From Heteroruminococcus sp964369885 (lineage in GTDB: Bacteria > Bacillota > Clostridia > Oscillospirales > Ruminococcaceae): a stretch of DNA of 23,923 nt. The DNA lies in NCBI GenBank assembly GCA_964369885.1, contig CAYJGQ010000023.1, forward strand, positions 1-23,923, in the 5' to 3' direction. This document shows positions 23,873 to 23,923 of this stretch, piece after piece (position 1 is the first letter of the stretch; every line of letters begins with the position of its first letter). A program made the translations under genes and the position numbers. The notes beneath the pieces were generated by a model that ran no database searches, had not been told where the DNA came from, and worked only from the letters and a program-made list of their open reading frames with translations.

Positions 23873-23899
23873 GCGAAGTTTGAGGTAAATTGGTATACT
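23871..23899 (+). promoter_or_regulatory. Promoter for a gene beyond the right edge
   Basis: TTGCGA (23871-23876) and TATACT (23894-23899) are 17 bases apart, with TGG just before the -10 (extended -10). It starts inside the foot of the preceding terminator. The gene it serves is outside the window. Confidence 0.65.
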
Positions 23900-23923
23900 A
23901 AATTATAGCGTAAAAAGATATTA

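Noticed and set aside
1..23923. Mobile element, phage, defence island or CRISPR content
   Set aside because: No transposase, integrase, repeat-spacer array or flanking direct repeats were seen; all regions read as ordinary chromosomal genes.

Overview
The window reads as chromosomal DNA of a low-to-mid GC Gram-positive bacterium, most likely a Bacillota/Clostridia member (an Oscillospirales-like gut anaerobe would fit, but this is inference). Supporting signs are strong AGGAGG-type ribosome sites with TTG and GTG starts, intrinsic terminators, an HPr with both His and Ser phosphorylation sites, a YloU-YloV (Asp23-FakA) pair, a class B sortase and a YtrA-type GntR/ABC operon. I saw no rRNA, tRNA, transposase, phage gene or CRISPR array.

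Region 1 (1-7777, all +) is central carbon metabolism: the C-terminal part of PTS enzyme I, HPr, then, after a set of hairpins ending in a 20-bp terminator, a complete 2-oxo acid (pyruvate or acetoin) dehydrogenase complex in the order E1-alpha, E1-beta, E2, E3, closed by a SorC-family regulator and a strong terminator. These genes look codon-optimised, as expected for high expression. The E2 protein has one lipoyl domain but two consecutive E3-binding domains.

Region 2 (7800-14629, all +) holds an extended -10 promoter, a small membrane-anchored protein of unknown function, nicotinate phosphoribosyltransferase, a YmdB-type phosphodiesterase and an orphan peptide/nickel-type solute-binding lipoprotein, then the Asp23-family protein and the DAK2-domain fatty acid kinase FakA. 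The probable fakA terminator lies inside the convergent amidase gene.

Region 3 (14630-17352, all -) has a membrane-anchored zinc amidase, two small membrane proteins that together resemble a split ThrE threonine/serine exporter without its cytoplasmic N-terminal domain, and a small PH-like protein with a near-consensus promoter.

Region 4 (17353-19740) is a convergent pair with one shared bidirectional terminator: a secreted, membrane-anchored surface protein with an NPDTS sorting motif (+) and a class B sortase (-) that carries a lipoprotein signal instead of the usual transmembrane anchor. This self-contained surface-display pair is the most interesting unit here.

Region 5 (19838-23872, +) is a promoter with repeated operator-like motifs, a YtrA-like GntR repressor, an ABC ATPase and an 881-residue permease with nine predicted membrane segments and a roughly 480-residue C-terminal extracytoplasmic domain, closed by a long terminator hairpin. 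The right edge contains an extended -10 promoter for a gene beyond the window.
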